From an uncultured Oscillospiraceae bacterium (lineage in GTDB: Bacteria > Bacillota_A > Clostridia > Oscillospirales > Oscillospiraceae): DNA of 14,570 nt. The notes below the pieces were generated by a model that saw nothing but the letters and a program-made list of their open reading frames with translations, had not been told where the DNA came from and made no database searches. Position 1 is the stretch's first letter. Each line of letters begins with the position of its first letter. This document shows, one piece after another, positions 1-6,570 of this stretch. The stretch lies in NCBI GenBank assembly GCA_944387745.1, contig CALXGD010000120.1, positions 1-14,570 on the forward strand, in the 5' to 3' direction. Made by a program: the position numbers and the translations under genes.

Positions 1-1162
1 CGTCCCCTGCGTTGGAGAAGCCGTAGTAGCCGCTCATTACTACGCGGTACTTCCGGCGGCGCACCTGTTCATAGACGCCGAGGCAGTCGTCCGCCATGCG
101 GTGGACGGAGTAGCGCTCCTGGACCACCCGGCGGCCGAAGCGGCCCAGCTCCCGCCGCTCCTCTGGGGAGAGGGCGGCGGCCTGGAGTACCGCCTCCAGC
201 AGATCCTTCGGCGTGGCCACAGGGTCGGTGCGACAGCAGAAGTTGGTGTCCACCGCCTTGTCCAGCAGCTCCGGCCGGAACAGGCCCGTGTGTCCCTGAG
301 CCCCGGAGAGCACCACCGGCTTTCCGACCGCCATGGCCTCCAGGGCGGCGCGTGATACTCCCACAAACCAGTCGCAGGCCGCCGCAATCTGGTTGACGTC
401 AGTGCGGGGGCCGGTCATCACCACACAGGGCCGGCCCAGCGTTTCATTGGCCAGCTTCGCCGCCTGCGTCAGCTGGGAAAACACGTCGCCGCCGCCGGTG
501 ATTAAAATCCGGATGCCAGGGATGGCCCGGTCCAGCTCCGGGGCCAGCTGGATCAGCTGACGGGCGGCCAGGGAGCTGGCCGCGTCCAGCCGGCTGACGT
601 GGCCGATCACCGGGGCGTCCCCCAGGCCGAACTCCGCCCGCACCGGGCCGCCGGAAATTTCGGGGGAGAACTTCTCCGTGTCGATGCCGTTGATGGTCAG
701 GGTGATGTGCTCCGGGGGGATCCCATACTGGGAGACCAGATAGTCCCGAATGTCCTCGCTCACCGCCAGGGTGCGCTCCCCCCAGTTGGACAGGAGCTTG
801 AGCATCCCGCTCACCTGATACACCCCGTGGCAGGAGGTGACAAAGGGAAACCCCAGTTCCCTCCGAAGGGTGCCACAGAGGAAGGCGGGGATACGGGCGT
901 GGGCGTGGACCACGTCCGGCCGCTCCTGCTGGATGAGTTTTTTCAGCAGGCCGCGGGCCCGAAGCATGTCCCTCACACTGCGGCGGTGCATGGGAATGGC
1001 ACAGTGGCGGATCCCCGCCGCCTCCACCTCCGGCACGTAGACGCCCCCGCTGGAGGCGATGAGCACCTCATGGCCCCGGGCGTGGAGCTCCTTGGAGAGC
1101 TCCACAATGTGGGTCTCCGCCCCGCCGATGCCCAGGCCCATAGTCGCCATTAGAATCTTCAT
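1..1162 (-). CDS. GT4 glycosyltransferase fused in frame to a CsaB-like polysaccharide pyruvyl transferase (3' end outside window)
   Basis: The first ~370 residues are a GT-B fold glycosyltransferase of family 4. GGAETH is at residues 13-18, VHAH at 85-88, NGID at 158-161, HVSRLD at 188-193 and ALEAMAVGKPVV around 274-285. The EX7E motif keeps only its second Glu (E275). The frame then continues without a stop into VMSGYYGFSNAGD (375-387) at the window edge. I recognise this as the N-terminal signature of CsaB, which transfers pyruvate to the secondary cell-wall polymer so that SLH domains can bind it. The start ATG at 1162 has AAGGGGAG upstream and lies 12 bases after the preceding stop, so the gene is the sixth of the murJ operon. 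Internal re-initiation at the ATG at 37 is possible, but no good Shine-Dalgarno precedes it. The GT assignment is secure. The fusion is read directly, but only 12-13 residues of the second domain are visible. Confidence 0.85.
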   Translation of the reverse strand, partial: MKILMATMGLGIGGAETHIVELSKELHARGHEVLIASSGGVYVPEVEAAGIRHCAIPMHRRSVRDMLRARGLLKKLIQQERPDVVHAHARIPAFLCGTLRRELGFPFVTSCHGVYQVSGMLKLLSNWGERTLAVSEDIRDYLVSQYGIPPEHITLTINGIDTEKFSPEISGGPVRAEFGLGDAPVIGHVSRLDAASSLAARQLIQLAPELDRAIPGIRILITGGGDVFSQLTQAAKLANETLGRPCVVMTGPRTDVNQIAAACDWFVGVSRAALEAMAVGKPVVLSGAQGHTGLFRPELLDKAVDTNFCCRTDPVATPKDLLEAVLQAAALSPEERRELGRFGRRVVQERYSVHRMADDCLGVYEQVRRRKYRVVMSGYYGFSNAGD

Positions 1163-1174
1163 GGAGCTCTCCCC

Positions 1175-1690
1175 TTATCCGGCGGAGGAGCTATCCAACA
1201 CCTGCACATCCACAATGGTCCCCAGGAAGTTGGCGTACTTGGTGTTGAAATATCGATTGGAGTTGACTCCGATATCGTAGATCCGGTTCAGGGCCACCGC
1301 CCCGTCCGCCGCAATCAGGCCCTTCCCCTCAATGGTCAGCAGAATATTATAGTGGCCCTCTGTGGGGAACACGCCGTATGTGCCGTCTACCAGCGTGCCC
1401 TGGGTATAGCCGTCGGTGACCTCGATGTGGACGATCTCCCCCAGAGAGCCGCCGGTGCTGCGCTCCCGGTCGTACATCTGGTCCCCCATCCGTATGGCGT
1501 CCACCACATAGTCCGGCTGGTTCTCAACCAGGAGCTGGTAGACCACCGTATTCAGCGCCGAATTTCCCGTCTGAGGCATGTGTCCTTTTACATACACAGC
1601 CGCCACTACCATAACCGCCGCCAGAAGGACCAGCACATCTACAATGCTGATCTTTCCAAACAGGCGTCCGTTTTCATCCAGCAGCTTCAT
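1175..1690 (-). CDS. DUF4330-family membrane-anchored protein (second of a tandem pair)
   Basis: This 171-residue protein begins with the motif LLDENGRLFGKISIVD, followed by one hydrophobic helix (about residues 17-36) and an extracytoplasmic domain rich in beta-strand-like sequence. The opening and length fit the DUF4330 family, whose biochemical function I do not know. A short cytoplasmic N-terminus and an outside C-terminal domain are expected. Its ATG overlaps the stop of the upstream DUF4330-like gene as ATGA, so translation is probably coupled. Its position between polymer-building glycosyltransferases suggests a role in assembling or exporting the cell-wall polymer; that is inference from context only. 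No catalytic motif is visible and the domain has no cysteine. Confidence 0.8.
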   Translation of the reverse strand: MKLLDENGRLFGKISIVDVLVLLAAVMVVAAVYVKGHMPQTGNSALNTVVYQLLVENQPDYVVDAIRMGDQMYDRERSTGGSLGEIVHIEVTDGYTQGTLVDGTYGVFPTEGHYNILLTIEGKGLIAADGAVALNRIYDIGVNSNRYFNTKYANFLGTIVDVQVLDSSSAG

Positions 1691-2181
1691 CCCTCTACCT
1701 CCCGCACAATCTCCGTCACAGGGCCGCTGCCCATATAGCCCGGCCCCCGGACATAGGTGGTCTGTCCCACCCGCAGGTCATAGCCTCCGTCCAGTAGCAG
1801 CTCCTCTACCGTGGTGGTGCAGGGGCTGTCCACCGTGACGTACACGTCCTCATAGCCGGAGACGTCCACCATCCGGAACACCCCCTCCTCCTGGTCAAAG
1901 GTCTGGATCTGGGCCTGGGTAATCTCTGTAGACACCACGGTGCCCATGCGGTAATTTTTGATGGTATCCACCAGCTGGTCGCCGGGCTGGACTAGGGCAC
2001 CGCTCCCCTCCCGCATCCGCTGGAAGAGGACGGTGTACCGCACCGTCTCCTGAGACACAGCGTCAGCGGAGCCGCGCAGACCGAACCAGACCAGCGCCGC
2101 GCCGGCGACCAAAATGACAAGCAGCACCACGGCGTCAAATAGATTGAGCCGCAGGCGAAATTTGTGGTTATTTTGTTCCAT
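1687..2181 (-). CDS. DUF4330-like membrane-anchored protein (first of a tandem pair)
   Basis: This 164-residue protein has a short basic N-terminus (HKFRLRLNLFD), one transmembrane helix at about residues 14-36 and an outside domain of about 125 residues. It resembles the next gene in size, topology and several features: a V-x-Y-x-(V/L)L strand after the helix, a GDQ-(x2-4)-D element and a mid-domain (L/T)V-D-(S/G) strand. I take the two as diverged duplicates and call this one DUF4330-like with less certainty. The ATG at 2181 lies inside the end of the upstream glycosyltransferase gene (14-base overlap), preceded by AAAGGAGC. The stop overlaps the next start as ATGA. The function is unknown; the operon context is SCWP assembly. 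Confidence 0.7.
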   Translation of the reverse strand: MEQNNHKFRLRLNLFDAVVLLVILVAGAALVWFGLRGSADAVSQETVRYTVLFQRMREGSGALVQPGDQLVDTIKNYRMGTVVSTEITQAQIQTFDQEEGVFRMVDVSGYEDVYVTVDSPCTTTVEELLLDGGYDLRVGQTTYVRGPGYMGSGPVTEIVREVEG

Positions 2182-3298
2182 GAGATGCTCCTTTCAGCAG
2201 GTCCAGGTACACCTGCTCCACATTTTGGGCAAAAATTTCTCCTGTAAACCGCCGCTGGAAGATCTCTCCGGCCCGTACACCCATGCGGGCCAGGGTCTCC
2301 GGCTCATCCATCAGTCGGGCCAGGCAGCGGGCCAGAGCGGCGCTGTCCCGGTTGGGGAAGATCAGGCCGTCCTCCCCGTCGTCAATGAGCCAGGGGTTGC
2401 CCCCGTAGCTGCTGACCACGGCGGGCAGGCCCATGCTCATCCCCTCTAAGATGGACAGGCTGGAGGTCTCCGTGCCGTAGGAGGCGTTGAGCTGTACATC
2501 CATCACGGAGAGCACCGGGGCCACGTCGGTCTGGAAGCCCAGGAAGAACACCGTGTCCTCCAGATTCCGGCGCGCCGTCTCCCGGCGCAGCTCGGGCTCG
2601 TAGTCCCCCACGCCGGCTATCAGGACCTGGAGCTTCCGCCCCTCGCGCTTGAGCTGCTCCGCCGCCTCCACAATGTGCAGGTGGCCCTTATAGGGCTCGA
2701 TGCGGGCCAGGATGCCGGCGGTGAACACGTTCTCCGCCAGGCCATACCGGACCCGGAAGTCCCGGCACACATCCGGGGCGCTGCGCTCCACCGGGGCCAC
2801 CCCGTTCATCATCACCGTGATCTTCTTGGGAGAGACCCCGGCGTCGGTGAGATTCTCTGCCGCCGCCGGGCTAACGGCGATAATCCGGTCGGCGTACCGG
2901 GCGTTAAGCCACTGGTTCACCCACCGTCCGGGGGGATAGCGCAGCTTGGCGGGCACCGGGAAGGCGGAGTGGCGGGTGTAGACCAATTTTTTCCCGCACC
3001 GCTTGGCGGCGATGCGCCCCGAGAGCGCCCCGTGGGTGTGGACGATGTCCGGGTTTACTTGGCGGGTCAGCTCCGCCAGGAGCTTCACATCTCCCTTGTC
3101 ATAGGAGCGGTCGGCCATGCCGTCCACCTCATACACCGCCGCCCCCAGTTCCTCCAGGGGAGTTTTCAGCAGACTGCCCCTGGGGACGGCCACGGCGGTC
3201 TCAAAGCGGCTGCGGTCGGCGTACCGGAGGTAGTTGAGCAGCACTCGGCCTGCCCCCCCGATGTTGGTGTCGCTGATGATATTTAAAACTCGGATCAT
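2168..3298 (-). CDS. GT4 family glycosyltransferase
   Basis: This 376-residue protein has the full layout of a GT-B retaining glycosyltransferase. The N-terminal acceptor domain has GGAGR (14-18) and VHTHG (86-90). The C-terminal nucleotide-sugar domain has GILARIEPYKGH (195-206, with the conserved Lys204) and a complete EX7E motif (E277...E285) followed by GMSMGLPAVVSSYGG. It has no signal peptide, so it should act at the cytoplasmic membrane face and add a sugar to a lipid-linked intermediate. The frame stays open 125 codons upstream, but that part is a shadow of the overlapping ligase gene. The ATG at 3298 overlaps the ligase stop as ATGA, which fixes the start. The sugar and acceptor cannot be read from sequence. 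Confidence 0.9.
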   Translation of the reverse strand: MIRVLNIISDTNIGGAGRVLLNYLRYADRSRFETAVAVPRGSLLKTPLEELGAAVYEVDGMADRSYDKGDVKLLAELTRQVNPDIVHTHGALSGRIAAKRCGKKLVYTRHSAFPVPAKLRYPPGRWVNQWLNARYADRIIAVSPAAAENLTDAGVSPKKITVMMNGVAPVERSAPDVCRDFRVRYGLAENVFTAGILARIEPYKGHLHIVEAAEQLKREGRKLQVLIAGVGDYEPELRRETARRNLEDTVFFLGFQTDVAPVLSVMDVQLNASYGTETSSLSILEGMSMGLPAVVSSYGGNPWLIDDGEDGLIFPNRDSAALARCLARLMDEPETLARMGVRAGEIFQRRFTGEIFAQNVEQVYLDLLKGASHGTK

Positions 3299-4743
3299 AT
3301 CCCGCGCCCCCTTTCCGGCAGCTGGCTGCGGCGGGCCACCAGGGCCCCCACCGCCAGATAGGTCCAAAACAGGAACAGCACTCGGTAGTTGTAGAAGGAG
3401 AAGTCGGTCATAGCCTGGACCAGAAAGCCCGCTAGGCCGGCCAGGATTGCCGCCTGGAAGAGGCGGCTGGCCGGGTCCTTCTCCCGGCAGAAGGCGGCGC
3501 ACAGGTCCCGGACCGCGTGGAACAGCAGCAGGACAAAGACAATCAGGGCGGCGATCCCCGCGTCGCACACAATCTGCAAAAACAGGTTGTGGGAGTGTGG
3601 GGCGGATACCCCGCTGAAGCTGTAGGCGGGGTAGACCAGATTGAAGGCCGACTCCCCCGGACCGATGCCGCACAGCCAGTAGTCTCTCAGCATATCCAGC
3701 GTCCCCATCCAGATATACATCCGGTAAGAGGTGGAGCTGTCCCCAAAGTCCCCGATGCTGGTGAACCGGGCGATCACCGCGTCAGGCAGGACAAAGTACA
3801 GGGCAACCACTGCCAGAGGGGTGAGCAGCAGCAGACGGGGCTGAATCAGCACCACAAAGACCAGGGCGGCAAACACCAGCCCCAGCCAGGCCCCCCGGGA
3901 CAGGGTGAGAAGCATACACACGCACATGACGCCGCAGCAGCACAGGTAGAACACCCGGCTCCCCCACTCCTTGGCCGCCAATAGGCCGGCCCCGCCCAGG
4001 GGGATGGTCAGCAGGAAATACTGCCCCAGCATGTTGGGGTTCTCTAAGGTGGCGGACACCCGGAACACGTCGCCGAACATGTCGTCATCTACCCAGGCGT
4101 CCGACTGATAGCCCCAGCCGAACAGATACTGACAGATGCCGTACAGGGCTACCACAGTGCCCGCCAGCACCAGCAGCATCAGCAGCGTGTCCAGCTGCCG
4201 CCGGGTCTCGATGGCATTCTCCAGCACCAGGGCAAAGAGCACGAAAGCCACAGTGAGGCACCCGCCCAGCAGACTGTCCCTCCGGGTGACGGAGAACCAC
4301 GTCCCCATAAAATAGAGGACTGCATAGAGCCAGATATATCGGTTAAAGGGGGTATAGAAGAGCCCCCTGTCCCGCCGGTCCATGAGCTGAAGTAGCAGGG
4401 AGAAGGCGCTCACCAGCGCCAGTCCCAGCACAGCCATGGTGGGCAGGATAGGAGACAGCACCGCCGCCAGTCCCGCCCACAGCCAGCACTTTTGAAAAAT
4501 GCTCCCGGAGAAGAGCCGGCGCAGATGGAGGACCTCATAGGCCCGGCACAGCCCCCGGTGGATGGCGTTCCACAGGCGGGTAAACACACTGCTCTCCGAT
4601 TCCGCCCGCTCCCGCCGGAGGGGCGGGTGGATAAACCACTGGATCAGGCCGCTGCCCTGCCACTGACGTCCAAACCACAGGCACAGGGCCGACAGAACCT
4701 GGTACAGGGCGCTGGCGCGTACCACTCGCTGCATTTGTTCCAT
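3295..4743 (-). CDS. O-antigen ligase/polymerase family membrane protein (Wzy_C-like)
   Basis: This 482-residue polytopic protein has about 10-12 hydrophobic helices. After a soluble N-terminal stretch of about 85 residues come ENPNMLG (234-240), TLSRGAW (280-286) and a large outside loop ending in APHSHNLFLQ (381-390). The SRG arginine and the H-x-H-N histidines are hallmarks of the Wzy_C/WaaL superfamily, which joins or polymerises lipid-linked glycans outside the membrane. It starts at an ATG three bases after the murJ stop, with GAGG upstream, and ends overlapping the glycosyltransferase start as ATGA. In this operon it is the likely polymerase of the cell-wall polymer or the ligase attaching it to peptidoglycan. 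Sequence alone does not tell these apart. Confidence 0.88.
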   Translation of the reverse strand: MEQMQRVVRASALYQVLSALCLWFGRQWQGSGLIQWFIHPPLRRERAESESSVFTRLWNAIHRGLCRAYEVLHLRRLFSGSIFQKCWLWAGLAAVLSPILPTMAVLGLALVSAFSLLLQLMDRRDRGLFYTPFNRYIWLYAVLYFMGTWFSVTRRDSLLGGCLTVAFVLFALVLENAIETRRQLDTLLMLLVLAGTVVALYGICQYLFGWGYQSDAWVDDDMFGDVFRVSATLENPNMLGQYFLLTIPLGGAGLLAAKEWGSRVFYLCCCGVMCVCMLLTLSRGAWLGLVFAALVFVVLIQPRLLLLTPLAVVALYFVLPDAVIARFTSIGDFGDSSTSYRMYIWMGTLDMLRDYWLCGIGPGESAFNLVYPAYSFSGVSAPHSHNLFLQIVCDAGIAALIVFVLLLFHAVRDLCAAFCREKDPASRLFQAAILAGLAGFLVQAMTDFSFYNYRVLFLFWTYLAVGALVARRSQLPERGRGI

Positions 4744-4746
4744 GCT

Positions 4747-6315
4747 TCAACCTCGTTTCCTCACTCTTTTTTGCAGAAATGCCCGGACGAGTTCCATCTC
4801 CTCCAGGCGGAGCAGAGCACTCAGGAAAAAATAGGCCACCGCTCCCAGAGCGGCACAGCCTCCCAGCAAAGCCAGCTCCCCCAGCTTGCCCGCCGGGAGC
4901 AGGCGTTCCAGTCCCATCCGGGCCAGCCACACCGCCCCGGACATCCCCAGGGCGGCCAGGAGCATTTTTCCAAAATCCAGCCCAAACTGCCGGGACAGCA
5001 CCCCCTCCCCCCGCAGCTCCAGGGGAACTAGCAGCAGCACGGCGTCACCCGTAGAGGGGGCAGTGGAGGCCAGAGCCAGATCCGCCACACCCAGGGACTC
5101 CGTGAGCAGCATACACAGCCCAATGTTCACCAAAATGGACAGCACACCGGCGATCAGGGGGGTACGGCCGTCCTGCCTGGCAAAGTAGGCCCGGCTGACA
5201 ATGTTCTGCACCCCATAGCCCACCATACCCAGGGAGACCCACACCAGGGCCTCGGTGGTGATGGATACGGAGAATTCGTCAAACTCTCCGCCGCCGTACA
5301 AAAACGACACCAGGGGCCGGGCCAGAAGCATCAGTCCCGCCGCCATAGGCAGCACAAAGAAGAGGCTGCCGTGGATGGTCTGGCGCAAGGTGTCCCGGAA
5401 GGCTCCCTCCTGGTGCTGGGCGGTCATGCGGGACAGTTTTGGGAAGATCACGTTGGTGATAGACAGAATGAACACGCCGGCAATCACCAGGTACAGATTG
5501 GTGGAGTACTCCATAGCCGACACGCCCGCCCCCTGGTACAGGTGGGAGCCGAATCTGCTGTTGATGGTCAGGTTAATGGGCTGCACCCAGGTGGATACCA
5601 TCACCGGCCCCATGAGGGCAAAGGCCTGGCGCATCCCCTCCGTGCGGAAGGAGAAGTTGGGGTGATACCGGAATCCGATCCCCTTCAGGGAGGGAATCTG
5701 GACCAGGGCCTGGAGCAGCCAACCCAGCAGATAGGCCCCCGCCAGGCCGTACACTCCATAGTCTTGATCCAAAAAATAGAAATATCCGATAATGACCAAA
5801 TTAGATATCGTGCTGATGAGGGCCGGGATATTAAAGTGATCCATGGCCTGCAGGATCCCCACAAAGGAGAAGGCGACCCCAGTAAAGAGCACCGTGGGAA
5901 ACATCACCCGGGTGAGGGAGACGGCCAGGGCGGCGGTCTCCCCGTCATAGCCATCGGCAAATAGGGTCACCAGTGGGCCGGCAAACACCACGCCCAGCAC
6001 CGTCAAAAGGGCGGTGAGCAGCGTCATAACCGACAGAAAGTTGCCGCCGAACCGAAAGGCCTCCTTTTTCCCCTGCTGGGTCAGATACTGGCTGAATACC
6101 GGAATGAAGCAGGCCGCAATGGCCGAGGCAAACACCACATCAAAAAAGACTCTCGGAATCCGGCTGGCCACATAAAAGGCCTTGGCCTCCACTCCGGCGG
6201 TGCCATAGTGCACCGCCATCAAATGATCCCGAAAGAGTCCCAGCACCTTTCCCACCAGGGTGATCACCATCACAATACTGATGGTGCGGGTGGAATGATC
6301 CTTTTCTTGTGCCAA
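4747..6315 (-). CDS. murJ: MurJ/MviN-family lipid-linked oligosaccharide flippase
   Basis: This 522-residue polytopic protein belongs to the MOP-superfamily MurJ/MviN group. The first helix is followed by KVLGLFRD (23-30), then an Ala/Phe-rich helix with FFDVVFASAIAACFIPVFSQ, the region most typical of MurJ. Length and about 14 predicted helices fit the family, which flips lipid II to the outside face. The start is a TTG at 6315: the only nearby upstream ATG (about 6352) is in another frame, and AAGGGG/AAAAGG lie just upstream. It opens the SCWP operon, 45 bases from a strong promoter. It may therefore be a dedicated flippase for the polymer intermediate rather than, or as well as, the housekeeping lipid II flippase. 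The family call is secure and the substrate is open. Confidence 0.9.
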   Translation of the reverse strand: MAQEKDHSTRTISIVMVITLVGKVLGLFRDHLMAVHYGTAGVEAKAFYVASRIPRVFFDVVFASAIAACFIPVFSQYLTQQGKKEAFRFGGNFLSVMTLLTALLTVLGVVFAGPLVTLFADGYDGETAALAVSLTRVMFPTVLFTGVAFSFVGILQAMDHFNIPALISTISNLVIIGYFYFLDQDYGVYGLAGAYLLGWLLQALVQIPSLKGIGFRYHPNFSFRTEGMRQAFALMGPVMVSTWVQPINLTINSRFGSHLYQGAGVSAMEYSTNLYLVIAGVFILSITNVIFPKLSRMTAQHQEGAFRDTLRQTIHGSLFFVLPMAAGLMLLARPLVSFLYGGGEFDEFSVSITTEALVWVSLGMVGYGVQNIVSRAYFARQDGRTPLIAGVLSILVNIGLCMLLTESLGVADLALASTAPSTGDAVLLLVPLELRGEGVLSRQFGLDFGKMLLAALGMSGAVWLARMGLERLLPAGKLGELALLGGCAALGAVAYFFLSALLRLEEMELVRAFLQKRVRKRG

Positions 6316-6359
6316 ATCCTTTTCCCCTTTCCCCGCCCCATATGGAATCGAATCGCTTT

Positions 6360-6388
6360 ATTGTACACCGCACCCTGGCCTTTTTCAA
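6360..6388 (-). promoter_or_regulatory. Promoter of the murJ/SCWP operon
   Basis: On the minus strand a TTGAAA -35 box (6383-6388) and a TACAAT -10 box (6360-6365) are separated by exactly 17 bases. Transcription would start near 6353, giving a leader of about 38 bases before the TTG start of murJ. It is a sigma-A type promoter and diverges from the SLH-protein promoter. Confidence 0.75.
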
Positions 6389-6471
6389 CTGTTCTCTTCC
6401 AAATTCATGGCTTGTTCATACTTTCATCCCAGGTCCTGCCCTCTTTGACTGATTTTGCCTGCCTCTGGACA

Positions 6472-6500
6472 TTGATTTTATGTAAATTACCTGGTATAAT
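6472..6500 (+). promoter_or_regulatory. Promoter of the SLH/phosphodiester glycosidase gene
   Basis: TTGATT (6472-6477) and a perfect TATAAT (6495-6500) are 17 bases apart, and a TG two bases upstream of the -10 makes it an extended -10. The expected start is near 6507, leaving a leader of about 64 bases to the ATG at 6571. Confidence 0.8.
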
Positions 6501-6570
6501 ATGGCCTGTATTTTTGCCCCACAGCCCCCGCGCCGTTTTTCCCTTCCACCCAGATTCAAAGGAGTGTACC

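Noticed and set aside
3299..3673. N-terminal 125-codon extension of the glycosyltransferase frame
   Set aside because: It is Gly/Pro/Arg-rich shadow sequence over the ligase gene. The ATGA overlap at 3298 marks the true start.
4085..5242. Several long open frames on both strands across the ligase and murJ genes
   Set aside because: High GC keeps alternative frames open. They lack ribosome sites and domain signatures, and murJ and the ligase fully explain the DNA.
6208..6570. N-terminal 121-codon extension of the SLH protein frame
   Set aside because: It overlaps the divergent murJ start and both promoters, has no ribosome site, and the ATG at 6571 has AAAGGAG plus a clean signal peptide.
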